A DNA stretch of 64,000 bases from an uncultured Schlesneria sp. (GTDB lineage: Bacteria > Planctomycetota > Planctomycetia > Planctomycetales > Planctomycetaceae), in assembly GCA_903858935.1 (NCBI GenBank), contig CAIOKO010000191.1, positions 62,001 to 126,000 of the forward strand, written 5' to 3'. A program made the position numbers and the translations under genes. The notes under the pieces were generated by a model. That model was not told the DNA's origin, made no database searches, and saw only the letters and a list, made by a program, of their open reading frames with translations. Shown here piece after piece: positions 45,598 through 54,868 of this stretch (positions are counted from its first letter, which is position 1; the number at the start of each line of letters is the position of its first letter).

Positions 45598-48135
45598 TCA
45601 GGCGCTTTTGCCCTTTCGCCAGTCGCGACGATTTCTGCGGTTTCTCTTTATCTCTGCTGAGTTGTCGCCAGAAGCTGTCTCCGAGTCCAAATCGTTGATC
45701 GACTGATCTGTGTTTGGGATGTCGGAAGCGTCGTATGACAAAGATTCGTCTGAACCGTTGTCATGCAAGTGCCGGTCGAAACCTGACGATGACGGAAGCG
45801 AAAAGGAGACTGTCTCGCGATCAGCCCGATCGAACGTTGGATGATGATCAACATGACTTTCATGTGTGAGGTCAGCAACAGTTTCCTGGTGCCTCTGTTC
45901 TCGCTCGAATATCGATTGATCCTCGGCAATTTGTGACGCGATCGCTTTCTCCGACTCTTGATCACCGAAGGGATTGATCGCTCGAACATCAGTCTTATGG
46001 CTGGTCATCCTGGCGATTTCGTCTTCGTACTCCGCCAACCTGGTCGCTTCGTATGCGATGTGATCGGGATCGTAAGTGACCTCAGGGACTGGACGAATCG
46101 TCGAGTGAGTAGATGGTTCACTCCGAACATGGTTTGTCGGCAAGATCGGGTGTTTGTGGTACGTTGCTCGGCTACTTTGCGTTTCTTTGATATCCGCCGG
46201 TCGGTCAAGTACGTTTTCAGCAGGGTCAAGGGTGTTCGAGTTCAGTTCGTCAACGGGATCGTCACGTTCAGTCTGAGTTTCCGTCTGGGCTTCGCGTAGA
46301 GCATCGATTTCCGCCTGAGCCGCTTGTTTTCGTGCGGCCCAGCTTTGGAGGGCTCCTGTCTGCTTTCGATGCTGACGTTGAGTCTCTTCGTTGAGGATCT
46401 GACGCGACTTGGAGTAATCATGTACGGCGTGTTCGAGAGCAGCCTGTCGCGAAAAGAGAGGTCCATAAGCACCGCTGACGGCCAATTCCCGGTCCCGTTC
46501 AGCCAGTTGCCTGAGGGATTCTTCAACAGAGATCGTTTCGGGAAGGTGAATACCAACGAACGAAGGCTGTGGATTTCGCTGAAGCCGTTGCATTTCAGTC
46601 CGCGATGCACGGCCGTCGCCGATGGCGAATCCGACAACTGTAACGAGCAGTGCCAGTCCGACTGCCATGATTGCGCTGGTCATATACGGAAGTATTCCAG
46701 ACGTCAGTGGAATTCCGTTCGGCATCGGATTGATGTTGATTCGCCTGGCGAGCAATGTCGGAGCGATATGAACTCCCCCGTTCGAATGATAGCCTTCTCG
46801 TTTGAAGAAATAACCCGTGATCCGAACCGGTTTCCGGAGGTTCTCACCCGGTTCAATTCCGTTTGGCAGACTCGTGCAAACGATCCGATAGGGGTGGTGA
46901 CTTGAATCACCGGTAAAGACCCAGCCTTCATATACCTTGGTGACACCATACTTATTTCGACCCGCTTCAAATTCGTAAAGTCGAAATAAATCACCTTCAA
47001 TCGTGACCGGCTCACCTCGATATCGATCGGGTTCGGTCATCAGATTGATGTACTGAACTTCGCGATCCGAAGCTCGTTGCAGTGTTGCGGCGGGAACGCG
47101 TCGGGCGTGATCGAGCAACCAATAGAACACCTCAGCTTCGTCACGACGAACACCGATGGTGTTGTCCTTAACGATATCGAGATACCGCTTGTCGATTCGA
47201 ACCGTCGCAATCTCGTCTGTTGTGGATTGTGCTTCGTAATTTGAATGGTTTCGCGTGAAATTATCACGTCGCCGCAGGTCAATTGGTGGTTGACGGTTTT
47301 GGTTGTCGAACAGGGTTTGGTCCTGATCAACATCGTTGACGTACGGTACTTCTTTCCGATGACGTTTGGGAGCCGGTCTTTCGCGGGCGATTTCCTTTTC
47401 GGTGAAATTAAACTCATCGCGCACTGGAGGTATTTCGTTCGTTTCTACGCGATGAGGACGAACTGGTTCAGGCGTCTCATCGAACAGGGTGTTTGCTGCA
47501 TTATTGTGTCGTATTGTTGTGGGCCGCTCAGAAGAGCGCTGTTTGGGTACGGGTTCACGTTCCTCTACGACGGTCGTTGGAAGCGGATCTGAATTCCAAT
47601 CGTCGTCATCCCTGGAGGCGACATCGGCAGGAATTCGGTTGAATTCGTTAACCGATTGCGGACGCAAACTCGGTTCCTCGTCAAACGGTACTTGATCACT
47701 CGCTGCCAAGCCGTTGTCCGAAAAAGTCGATTGTTCGATTGGTTTCGAGGTCGAAGTACGGCGACGGAAAAATTGATCGGCGGAATGTTCTTCACGACTT
47801 CGCTCTTTGCTGCGAGGTACAAATAACTCGCGTTCTTGAGTCGTGTAATCTGCGCGTACGCGGGGAGATTGTCCGCGTATCCCATCGTTATTGGAGTCCG
47901 GGATCACGAACTCGCCCGGTTTGAGGTCTCGCTCTTCGCGGCGCACTTCAAAGACCAGTGAATCTGGCGATATGGCTGCCTGCTGTTGTGATCCAGTCTC
48001 ATTTGCCGCCGGACGGTAGTTCAATGCACTGAGCGTGAACATGGTGATTGCGATCATTCCAACGAACGAATGCATTCGAAGTTGAAAGCGGCGATCAAGA
48101 TAAGCTGGCGTGGTTTGCGAAGTTTCGAAGCGCAT
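45598..48135 (-). CDS. Large membrane-associated protein of unknown function
   Basis: An 845-residue product; ATG 48135 (AGGGTGGG just upstream) is preferred to a TTG seven codons earlier. A transmembrane helix follows near residues 22-40 (FVGMIAITMFTLSALNY). A long, charged, disordered region runs to about residue 320. A beta-rich domain comes next (QYINLMTEPDRYRGEPVTIEGDLFRL through GIHLP) that resembles an OB-fold. A second transmembrane helix is near residue 500 (MTSAIMAVGLALLVTVVGFAIG). The last 280 residues are helical, then Asp/His/Ser-rich. The architecture is recurrent in planctomycetes, but the function is unknown. Arg-rich C-terminal residues (KRNRRNRRDWRKG) end the chain. Confidence 0.78.
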   Translation of the reverse strand: MRFETSQTTPAYLDRRFQLRMHSFVGMIAITMFTLSALNYRPAANETGSQQQAAISPDSLVFEVRREERDLKPGEFVIPDSNNDGIRGQSPRVRADYTTQERELFVPRSKERSREEHSADQFFRRRTSTSKPIEQSTFSDNGLAASDQVPFDEEPSLRPQSVNEFNRIPADVASRDDDDWNSDPLPTTVVEEREPVPKQRSSERPTTIRHNNAANTLFDETPEPVRPHRVETNEIPPVRDEFNFTEKEIARERPAPKRHRKEVPYVNDVDQDQTLFDNQNRQPPIDLRRRDNFTRNHSNYEAQSTTDEIATVRIDKRYLDIVKDNTIGVRRDEAEVFYWLLDHARRVPAATLQRASDREVQYINLMTEPDRYRGEPVTIEGDLFRLYEFEAGRNKYGVTKVYEGWVFTGDSSHHPYRIVCTSLPNGIEPGENLRKPVRITGYFFKREGYHSNGGVHIAPTLLARRININPMPNGIPLTSGILPYMTSAIMAVGLALLVTVVGFAIGDGRASRTEMQRLQRNPQPSFVGIHLPETISVEESLRQLAERDRELAVSGAYGPLFSRQAALEHAVHDYSKSRQILNEETQRQHRKQTGALQSWAARKQAAQAEIDALREAQTETQTERDDPVDELNSNTLDPAENVLDRPADIKETQSSRATYHKHPILPTNHVRSEPSTHSTIRPVPEVTYDPDHIAYEATRLAEYEDEIARMTSHKTDVRAINPFGDQESEKAIASQIAEDQSIFEREQRHQETVADLTHESHVDHHPTFDRADRETVSFSLPSSSGFDRHLHDNGSDESLSYDASDIPNTDQSINDLDSETASGDNSAEIKRNRRNRRDWRKGKSA

Positions 48136-48333
48136 ACCCACCCTATCGAAATTCAAGGTGAAATGAGGCCGGAAATCAGGGCATCCTTACCGTGATTTAA
48201 TCGGCGTCGCGTAGTTTAACAGCTTTCGCCAAACTCACAATGTGATTCTTGAAAGTACTACGACAGTGTTTCCTCCCCCCAACGGCAAGATCGACCGACG
48301 ATAAAGTTAGAGTACTTTCACGAAGAGGTTCGG

Positions 48334-49401
48334 CTACAAAGGTGCTTCCATGCCAACGTGAGCGGCGGCGTGACGAACTTTGTCGATCACATCTTGCGGA
48401 AGAAAAATACCCTCAGCTTCGGACTTTCGGCGTTGAGCCCATTCTCTCTCGCCCGGTAGCAGAACTCGTTCGACACCGTCTGCTGTCGGCGTCGCATGAA
48501 TTTCATCAATCAGACGCTGCAAACGTTGTTCGAATGCTTCCAGCGGAACCATTGCACCAACATCGATCGCGATGAACGATGCGTTGTGATATGACGGACA
48601 AGCTGGATCGTCGAAGATCCAGCTTCCGACCTGCCAAGTCATATGACCGCCGGGAATGATGGCTGACAGGATTTCGCACCAGAGCCCGAATCCGTAACCC
48701 TTGTGACCTGCCATCGGTGCCAGTGCCGCTTTCGCCGGATAAAGGGATCCATCGGTGGTGGGTTTGCCGTCATGGTCGATCAGCCACGTGGGCGGAATTG
48801 GTTCGCCACGTTGAATTGCTGCGTAGATTTTGCCACCTGCAACCGCAGCTGTTGCCATATCGAGTAGGATTGGGTCGCCGTTACCGACCGGGATGCCATA
48901 AGCGATGGGATTGCTGCCGAGAACAGCACCGCGCGAGCCGGGTGCAGCAACGCTTGGAATGTCGTTGCCAGTCACCATGCCGATGAAGCCGGCTCGGGCG
49001 GCTGTCGCTGCGTAGTAACCTGCCGCGCCGATATGTCCGGTATTTTTCAGGCCGACATATGCGATTCCTACGTTCCGGGCTTTGGCCATCGCAGTTCGCA
49101 TTGCGAAATCACTGCCAACCAGACCAAGAGCAGATTCGCCATTGATAATTGCCCAGCCCGCGCCTTCTCGCTCGATGCGTGGCGTGGCTGTTGCTCGATA
49201 TCCGCCTGCTTTCAGCTTATTCAGATATCCTGCCAATGCCTTCGTGCCATGCGTGAAGACACCCATTGCGTCAGTTGTCACCAGGATCGTTGCGGCCGTT
49301 ACGGCGTCGGTGCGAGACAATCCAACGCGAGCGAACGCTTCAACGCAGAAGTTCGTTAGAGAATCAATAGAAATCGATTTTGTTGCATTGTCATTGGTCA
49401 T
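48334..49401 (-). CDS. Ldh2/malate-type NAD(P)-dependent dehydrogenase
   Basis: A 355-residue member of the malate/L-lactate/L-sulfolactate/ureidoglycolate dehydrogenase family, which has its own fold rather than the classical Rossmann type. Diagnostic stretches are THGTKALAGYLNKLKAGGY, KNTGHIGAAGYYA (with the catalytic His), GSNPIAYGIP and MAGHKGYGFGLWCEILSAIIPGG. The substrate within the family cannot be fixed by sequence. It lies 5 bp downstream of the epimerase-type gene on the same strand and is probably translated with it. Confidence 0.88.
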   Translation of the reverse strand: MTNDNATKSISIDSLTNFCVEAFARVGLSRTDAVTAATILVTTDAMGVFTHGTKALAGYLNKLKAGGYRATATPRIEREGAGWAIINGESALGLVGSDFAMRTAMAKARNVGIAYVGLKNTGHIGAAGYYAATAARAGFIGMVTGNDIPSVAAPGSRGAVLGSNPIAYGIPVGNGDPILLDMATAAVAGGKIYAAIQRGEPIPPTWLIDHDGKPTTDGSLYPAKAALAPMAGHKGYGFGLWCEILSAIIPGGHMTWQVGSWIFDDPACPSYHNASFIAIDVGAMVPLEAFEQRLQRLIDEIHATPTADGVERVLLPGEREWAQRRKSEAEGIFLPQDVIDKVRHAAAHVGMEAPL

Positions 49402-49406
49402 ATGAA

Positions 49407-50351
49407 TTATTTCTTTCGGTAAAACTCGACAGTCCTACGGACTCCATCTTCCAGAGTCACGGGTTGCCAATCAGGGAAGAGTGACGAGATAAAATGCGGT
49501 TTCGGAGGGATGTTCGAAGGGATTTCCGGTCCGTCCACCGAGATTCGCGAGCCAGAGCCCGGAACTACTCGGTCGATGATTTCGACAAAATCTTCAGTTG
49601 TGGCGAGTTGGCTCGGAAGATCGACGACGGTCGAACCGGGGGGCGTCTCCAGAGCCGAACGAACGAAGGCCAACGCGACATCTTCGACATAATCGTAGCC
49701 GACACGACCTCGGTAATTGATCGTATATGGTTCGCCGACAGCCGCTGCTCGGGCTGCTTGCGACGGGCCGGCAGTCAGCCCAACCGTCCGTTCTGGTCCA
49801 TAGGCGACATGGGGCCGAATTCCGACCGAAGCAATTTGAAAATGACGCCAATATTGTTCAGCGATCAAGTCAAATGCCATCTTGAATGCACCGTAAAACG
49901 ACGGCGGCCGGTTATCGGCTGCGGTCAATCCCAGCGAATTCAAGTTATCGTCTGCTTCGGGACCATAAACTGCATACGAACTGGCATACGAAATCCCCTT
50001 GATTTGTCCCGCGTTGATCCTCGCCAATTCGAATAAACCAACGCTTCCCATGATGTTAACTTCACAGCCCACATACGGGTCTTGCTGGCAATCAGGAGTC
50101 AACAACGCAGCAAGATGAATGATATGTGAGACATGCTGATGCGTGACGACGCGAGAAAGTAGATCGCGATCAAGTAAACTTCCCGCAACAAATTGAACTT
50201 TGGACGCATCATCACCGAGAATGCTTTTCCATCGTTCGGCATTGATTTGCCGATCAAAAGCAACAGGCTCAAGTCCGCGAGATAACAATTCCCTGATGAC
50301 CCAAGTTCCAATAAATCCGCCGCCGCCTGTGACCAGGACCGTATTGCTCAT
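49407..50351 (-). CDS. NAD-dependent epimerase/dehydratase family protein
   Basis: A 314-residue extended short-chain dehydrogenase. The cofactor motif is VTGGGGFIG at the N-terminus, and the catalytic pair is YGAFK near residue 153 with a Ser in SYASSYAVYG. The substrate domain is small (GRVGYDYVEDVALAFVRSAL). Closest in pattern to UDP-sugar or aldose-type epimerases, but the exact substrate is unclear. It starts 130 bp after a D-2-hydroxyacid dehydrogenase gene that has its own terminator, and the Ldh2-type gene follows after 5 bp, so the two form one unit. Confidence 0.88.
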   Translation of the reverse strand: MSNTVLVTGGGGFIGTWVIRELLSRGLEPVAFDRQINAERWKSILGDDASKVQFVAGSLLDRDLLSRVVTHQHVSHIIHLAALLTPDCQQDPYVGCEVNIMGSVGLFELARINAGQIKGISYASSYAVYGPEADDNLNSLGLTAADNRPPSFYGAFKMAFDLIAEQYWRHFQIASVGIRPHVAYGPERTVGLTAGPSQAARAAAVGEPYTINYRGRVGYDYVEDVALAFVRSALETPPGSTVVDLPSQLATTEDFVEIIDRVVPGSGSRISVDGPEIPSNIPPKPHFISSLFPDWQPVTLEDGVRRTVEFYRKK

Positions 50352-50415
50352 CGTGTCGTTTGCCTCTTTCTGTCGCTGAAGTGAGTTTTTCTATCGATTC
50401 CGCATAGTCAGCGAT

Positions 50416-50458
50416 CAAATTGAAAAATGAGATCGGGGCGTTCGCGATGCCCGATCTC
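50416..50458 (-). terminator. Intrinsic terminator after the D-2-hydroxyacid dehydrogenase
   Basis: On the minus strand GAGATCGGG (50458-50450) pairs with CCCGATCTC (50437-50429) around a 12-nt loop and is followed by ATTTTTC. It lies 24 nt past the stop at 50482 and separates that gene from the next two. Confidence 0.75.
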
Positions 50459-50481
50459 ACCACGTCCATTCTCAGACGGTG

Positions 50482-51447
50482 TTAATTCCGAACGCCATTG
50501 ACGACGCTTGGCAATTTCTCGCCACGCAGAGCCATCACAGCAAGATTTGCGGCAGTTTCTCGCAGCTTTCGCACGGCAGGTACGCTGCACGAAGCGATGT
50601 GTGCCGAGGCGATGACCTGGCTCATTTTTAAAATCGGGTGATCGGCAGGGATTGGTTCCGGAGCAAAAACGTCAAGCGCCGCCGCAGCGACATGACCGTT
50701 TTGAAGAGCTTCAGTCAATGATGACGAATCAATCAGGTCTCCACGAGACAGGTTGACGATAAAGACTCCGCGCTTCGTGGTTGCGAGCGATTCGCGATTG
50801 ATCATACCTCTGGTTTGTGCCATGGATGGGCAGTGCAGTGTGATCACGTCAGAAGTAGAAAGAAGCTCGTTTAATGCGACTGGAACAGACCCGGATCGCT
50901 CGATATCTTCGGCGGCGACAACGGGGTCATGGACAATGACTTTACATTTGAAGGCCCGCAGACGAGCGGCAACTTCACGGCCGATCCGGCCAAAGCCGAC
51001 GACTCCAACCGTCAGATCGCGCATTGCTTTCATTTGGTCGAGTGGTGTTGCCAGACCCCATCTTCCTTCGCGAAGTAGCACACAGTTGGCGACGACCTGT
51101 CGAGTTGTCGCGAGGATGAAAGCGAGTGTATGGTCGGCCACTTCATCGACACAGTAGTCGGGAACGTTGCAAACTGGGATTCCTCGAGTTTTCGCGGCAT
51201 CAAGATCGACATTATCCACACCGATCCCGTACCGGACGATAACCTTAGCGTGTTTCATACTGTCAATCACTTCGGCGTTAACGGGCGCGAACTGAGTGAT
51301 GACCGCATCCGCGTCAGCAACTAGTTGAGTCAATTCTGTCGCAGGCCTTTTTTCTTTCCATGCCACCAAATCGTAACCCAATGGCTTAAGGATCCCCTCT
51401 TCCACATCGAGGTTCGGAAACGAATAGTCTGTGATCACGATTTTCAT
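50482..51447 (-). CDS. D-2-hydroxyacid dehydrogenase (CtBP/SerA-like)
   Basis: A 321-residue NAD-dependent oxidoreductase of the D-isomer-specific 2-hydroxyacid family. The cofactor motif VGVVGFGRIGREVAA is near residue 147. The catalytic set is visible: Arg in VNLSRGDLID, Glu near FAPEPIPADHPI and His in ASAHIASCS. The N-terminal IVRYGIGVDNVDLDAAKTRGIPVCNVPDY is typical of the CtBP/phosphoglycerate dehydrogenase group. The substrate could be phosphoglycerate, glyoxylate or another D-2-hydroxyacid. It has its own downstream terminator. Confidence 0.9.
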   Translation of the reverse strand: MKIVITDYSFPNLDVEEGILKPLGYDLVAWKEKRPATELTQLVADADAVITQFAPVNAEVIDSMKHAKVIVRYGIGVDNVDLDAAKTRGIPVCNVPDYCVDEVADHTLAFILATTRQVVANCVLLREGRWGLATPLDQMKAMRDLTVGVVGFGRIGREVAARLRAFKCKVIVHDPVVAAEDIERSGSVPVALNELLSTSDVITLHCPSMAQTRGMINRESLATTKRGVFIVNLSRGDLIDSSSLTEALQNGHVAAAALDVFAPEPIPADHPILKMSQVIASAHIASCSVPAVRKLRETAANLAVMALRGEKLPSVVNGVRN

Positions 51448-51688
51448 TATGAGCCGGCTTTCATGAGATCTTGCAGAAGTTCTGAGTGGTGTCGACCGGA
51501 AGGGTCAAGGCTTGATGCCGCGTATTATGACTGCGGAACAACCGGGTTTCACTACCGCACGGGAAATTCTTGCGAGAAATAAATTCTACATCCTTAAACA
51601 AAGGGAGCGGCATCGAGCGATTGGCCATTCATATCGCTGTTCGCCATAATCAAGGGATCTTTGTCCGTCTTTCACCCCGAGGTTCGAC

Positions 51689-52651
51689 ATGCTGGCCTAT
51701 CTTCAATTGCTTCGGCTTCCGACGGTCTTTACCGCGATGGCCGACATCGTGTTAGGGTTTGTGCTGACGCACCGATTCATCTATGGTCCATTGAATCCTT
51801 TGGGGAATGAGTTCGCCGAACAGGCGATCGACTGGAACGAACCTGGTCAATTCTTTGGGCTGCTCGCCGCATCGTGTTGCCTTTATCTTTCGGGAATGGT
51901 GTTCAACGATGTTTTTGACTCAAGGCAAGATGCTGCAGAACGTCCCGCTCGTCCGATTCCCTCTGGGCGTGTTTCACTGAAGGCCGCGACGATACTCGGA
52001 GCCACGCTGATGGTTGTGGGTGTTTCTGCAGCCGCGACGGTAGGTCAGGTTTCCCTGCAAGTTTCTTTGTTGCTTGTCGCTGCGATTCTAGGCTACGACA
52101 GCATTCTGAAACGAACGCCAATTGGTCCGGTCGCCATGGGAAGCTGCCGATTCCTGAATGTCCTGCTGGGAGGCAGCGCGCAATTTGAATGGCTGCCAGG
52201 TTTGTTCAGTCTACCTCTATTTGCTGCTGCGATCGGTCTCGGGCTGTATATCACCGGGGTCACTTTGTTTGCTCGTACCGAGGCACGCGTCAGTAACCGC
52301 TGGCAACTCGGATTGGCGCAATTGATTATGAACGTCGGTTTTGCAGTACTCGTCTGGTTGATGGTCACATGGCCCAATCGTTCGCCGGTCGACGTCACGT
52401 TAGCGATGCTGGGAGTGGTTGCATTCACCATCAATCGTCGAGCCATTGAGGCCCTGAAACATCCCACACCGAAAACTGTTCAAGGGAGCATCAAAGTCAT
52501 GCTGTTGTCGATCGTGATTATTGACGCAACATTGATTTACTGGTTCCTGAATACTCCTGACAGTATTGGCTATGGCAGGGCACATGCTCTGGCGACAGCG
52601 GCCCTGGTAATCCCGGCATTGTTGTTAAGTCGCGTCATCCCCATGACGTGA
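51689..52651 (+). CDS. UbiA-family prenyltransferase
   Basis: A 320-residue integral membrane enzyme with about eight to nine helices. The first Asp-rich motif NDVFDSRQDAAERPARPIPSG binds prenyl diphosphate through Mg2+ and is diagnostic of UbiA. The second motif, YDSILKRTPIGPVAMGSCRFLNVLLG, corresponds to the usual DxxxD loop with one Asp. Family members attach prenyl groups to quinone, chlorophyll, heme or polyprenyl-lipid acceptors. The planctomycete branch is uncharacterised and the acceptor cannot be deduced. It is 178 bp upstream of purM with no sign of an operon. Confidence 0.9.
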   Translation: MLAYLQLLRLPTVFTAMADIVLGFVLTHRFIYGPLNPLGNEFAEQAIDWNEPGQFFGLLAASCCLYLSGMVFNDVFDSRQDAAERPARPIPSGRVSLKAATILGATLMVVGVSAAATVGQVSLQVSLLLVAAILGYDSILKRTPIGPVAMGSCRFLNVLLGGSAQFEWLPGLFSLPLFAAAIGLGLYITGVTLFARTEARVSNRWQLGLAQLIMNVGFAVLVWLMVTWPNRSPVDVTLAMLGVVAFTINRRAIEALKHPTPKTVQGSIKVMLLSIVIIDATLIYWFLNTPDSIGYGRAHALATAALVIPALLLSRVIPMT

Positions 52652-52828
52652 GTTGGCCAGCAGCATTACGAGATCGTGAATCAGTTGAATTGAGAGACTT
52701 GTCAAGTTGTTCCGTGAGATCTGCCTCCGGGAATTGGCGGTCGAACTGACAACCGACTCGTCGAACGCTATCATCCAGCCCGGCTGGTTTTGTCTTTTTG
52801 CCCCTTCGTTGCGAAAGTTTTTTCGAGC

Positions 52829-53893
52829 ATGGCGAACGTCACCTACAAGTCCGCGGGTGTTGATCTTGAGCTTTACGATGAAGCCATGCGGCGATTGCCC
52901 AGCATGATGCAGCGGACCTTCACGCCGCGAGTGATTCCGGTCGCAGACGCTTTTGCTGGTTTAATGCGGTTGAACCATTCCAGCCGACCTGGAGCAGCGT
53001 CTTATCAGGATCCTGTTCTGGTTTCTGGAACCGACGGTGTCGGAACCAAGCTAAAAGTGGCTCAGTTGGTTGGCAAATTCGATACTGTCGGAATCGATCT
53101 GGTTGCCATGTCCGTCAACGATGTTTTATGTCTGGGTGCTGAACCACTGCTGTTTCTCGACTACCTGGCACTCGGGAAGGATAATCCCGACTTGATCGGT
53201 GCATTGGTCAAAGGTGTCAGCGACGGTTGCGTTGAATGTGGGGCCGCTCTTTTAGGTGGCGAAACGGCCATCATGCCCGATATTTACCATGATGGCGATT
53301 TTGACATGGCGGGTTTTTGTGTCGGCGTGGCCGAGCGAACTCGTCTGATCGATGGAAAGGCGATTCGTCCCGGTGACGTTGTCATCGGGCTTCCTTCAAG
53401 CGGTTTTCACTCCAACGGTTATAGCCTGATCCGTAAAGTTGTTTTCGGGATGGCGGGATTGTCAGTCGATCAGCAGATTCCTGAGTTGGGAAAGACCGTT
53501 GGCGAGGTCCTGCTCGAGCCGACACGACTTTACCCTCGATTGATTTTGAACATCCTGAAGTCTTACCGGGTGAAGGTCGCCATTTCTGGACTGGCCCACA
53601 TTACCGGCGGGGGCTTGAAAGACAACATCGAACGATTGCTGCCGGATGGCTGTCGACTGCAACTCGACCGGAAAGCGGTGCCGGTACCTGCGTTGTTTAC
53701 ATGGCTGCAGGGTCTGGCAAATATCGATCGTGACGAGATGTATCACGTATTCAATATGGGAATCGGTTTTACGCTCATCGTCAGGCCTCAATTCGTTGAC
53801 AGCATTCGTCGTCAATTGACGCGAGCTGGAAGTGAGAATTGGATTGTTGGAACGGTAAAGTCGGGAACTCGCGGCGTGGATTACATTTCGTAG
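52829..53893 (+). CDS. purM: Phosphoribosylformylglycinamidine cyclo-ligase (AIR synthase)
   Basis: A 354-residue enzyme closing the imidazole ring to give AIR in purine synthesis. ATG 52829 opens the family N-terminus (VTYKSAGVDLE), so it is preferred to a start 13 codons upstream. Markers are LVSGTDGVGTKLKVAQ, VAMSVNDVLCLGAEPLLFLDYLA, LLGGETAIMPD, GLPSSGFHSNGYSLIRKV and HITGGGLKDNIERLLP. The other purine gene here, purH, is 46 kb away. The 3' side holds a dispersed hairpin element. Confidence 0.97.
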   Translation: MANVTYKSAGVDLELYDEAMRRLPSMMQRTFTPRVIPVADAFAGLMRLNHSSRPGAASYQDPVLVSGTDGVGTKLKVAQLVGKFDTVGIDLVAMSVNDVLCLGAEPLLFLDYLALGKDNPDLIGALVKGVSDGCVECGAALLGGETAIMPDIYHDGDFDMAGFCVGVAERTRLIDGKAIRPGDVVIGLPSSGFHSNGYSLIRKVVFGMAGLSVDQQIPELGKTVGEVLLEPTRLYPRLILNILKSYRVKVAISGLAHITGGGLKDNIERLLPDGCRLQLDRKAVPVPALFTWLQGLANIDRDEMYHVFNMGIGFTLIVRPQFVDSIRRQLTRAGSENWIVGTVKSGTRGVDYIS

Positions 53894-53911
53894 TACTGAG
53901 CAAAAACTTTG

Positions 53912-54010
53912 GGTGCCACTGCATGATCGTCTTCGGTCACGCAGTGCTCTTCGATCGCAATAAGAATCGTGAAGGCACTGCGTCTCCGAAGACTCCGATG
54001 CCGTGGCGCC
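53912..54010. repeat. Dispersed paired-hairpin element, copy 2 (inverted)
   Basis: A 99-nt near-palindrome. GGTGCCACTGCAT (53912-53924) pairs with ATGCCGTGGCGCC (53998-54010) with one mismatch and one G-U pair. Inside it, 53930-53947 pairs with 53975-53992 over 16 of 18 positions. Read on the minus strand it aligns along nearly its full length with the element at 36670-36762. It lies 18 bp past the purM stop and 32 bp before the ABC-2 permease gene. Confidence 0.88.
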
Positions 54011-54042
54011 TCAACCACTGACCCAAGTGAGAGCATTCGTTG

Positions 54043-54861
54043 ATGGCAGCCGCTCGTCAGTATCGCCGTGTGTTTGCGACTTTCTTTCGTAATTCGCTGA
54101 TGCGCGAACTCGCGTTTCGCGGCAATTTTTTGATCACGCTGGTCACTCGCGGCTTTTGGTTCTCTATACAAGTCGTAATGTTTGACTTGATCTTTCGAAA
54201 CGTGAGTCAAATCAATGACTGGAGCCGGGAAGAGTATTTTGGCTTCATGGCCACGGGGATGCTGGTCAATGCGATCGTTGAAACGTTTTTCATGCCCAAT
54301 TGTGCCCGCTTTAGCGAGTTAATCCGAACCGGGGATCTTGATTTTGTCTTGTTGAAGCCAATCGACACTCAGTTTCTCGTATCACTGGAAAAAATGGAAT
54401 TGGCGATGGTCTCGCAGATGGCGTTCTCGCTTGGATTACTTTTTTATTCTCTCAGAGGCGCAAATCACCAGGTCACGATCACAGAGGTGGTCATCTATTT
54501 ACTCTTGATCGTCGCCGGAGTGACTTTTTTTTATAGTCTTATGATCGGGCTGGCGGCGACAAGCATTTTCTTCGGGCGTAATCAGGGGCTGCTCGACTTT
54601 TGGTTCTACGTCACAATCTTCGCTCGTTATCCGAGCGACATATACAGCGGTTCGCCAACCGCTGAGGTCTTTCGGTTTCTATTTTCGTACGTATTGCCAA
54701 TTCTACTTGTGATTACGGTACCCGCACATGTGATATTGGGGAAAGTGCTGGCACCAAGCTGGTTAGGACTGTATACGCTTGCCGCAGCAGCCATCTCTTT
54801 CGTCGTTGCGAGAGCCGTGTTCCACTGGTCTCTCAAGCATTACCGAAGTGCAAGCAGTTGA
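54043..54861 (+). CDS. ABC-2 type transport permease
   Basis: A 272-residue membrane protein with about six helices of the ABC-2 permease class (COG3694-like). The signature is YFGFMATGMLVNAIVETFFMPNCARFSELIRTGDLDFVLLKPIDTQFLVSLEK. ATG 54043 is used; a TTG one codon earlier is possible. These permeases normally work with an ATPase and often a second permease encoded beside them; neither is adjacent here. The substrate is unknown. Confidence 0.88.
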   Translation: MAAARQYRRVFATFFRNSLMRELAFRGNFLITLVTRGFWFSIQVVMFDLIFRNVSQINDWSREEYFGFMATGMLVNAIVETFFMPNCARFSELIRTGDLDFVLLKPIDTQFLVSLEKMELAMVSQMAFSLGLLFYSLRGANHQVTITEVVIYLLLIVAGVTFFYSLMIGLAATSIFFGRNQGLLDFWFYVTIFARYPSDIYSGSPTAEVFRFLFSYVLPILLVITVPAHVILGKVLAPSWLGLYTLAAAAISFVVARAVFHWSLKHYRSASS

Positions 54862-54868
54862 AAAAGTC

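Noticed and set aside
45958-46905. Two plus-strand frames of 113 and 193 codons
   Set aside because: Both are antisense shadows of the large membrane-associated protein gene and show no motif.
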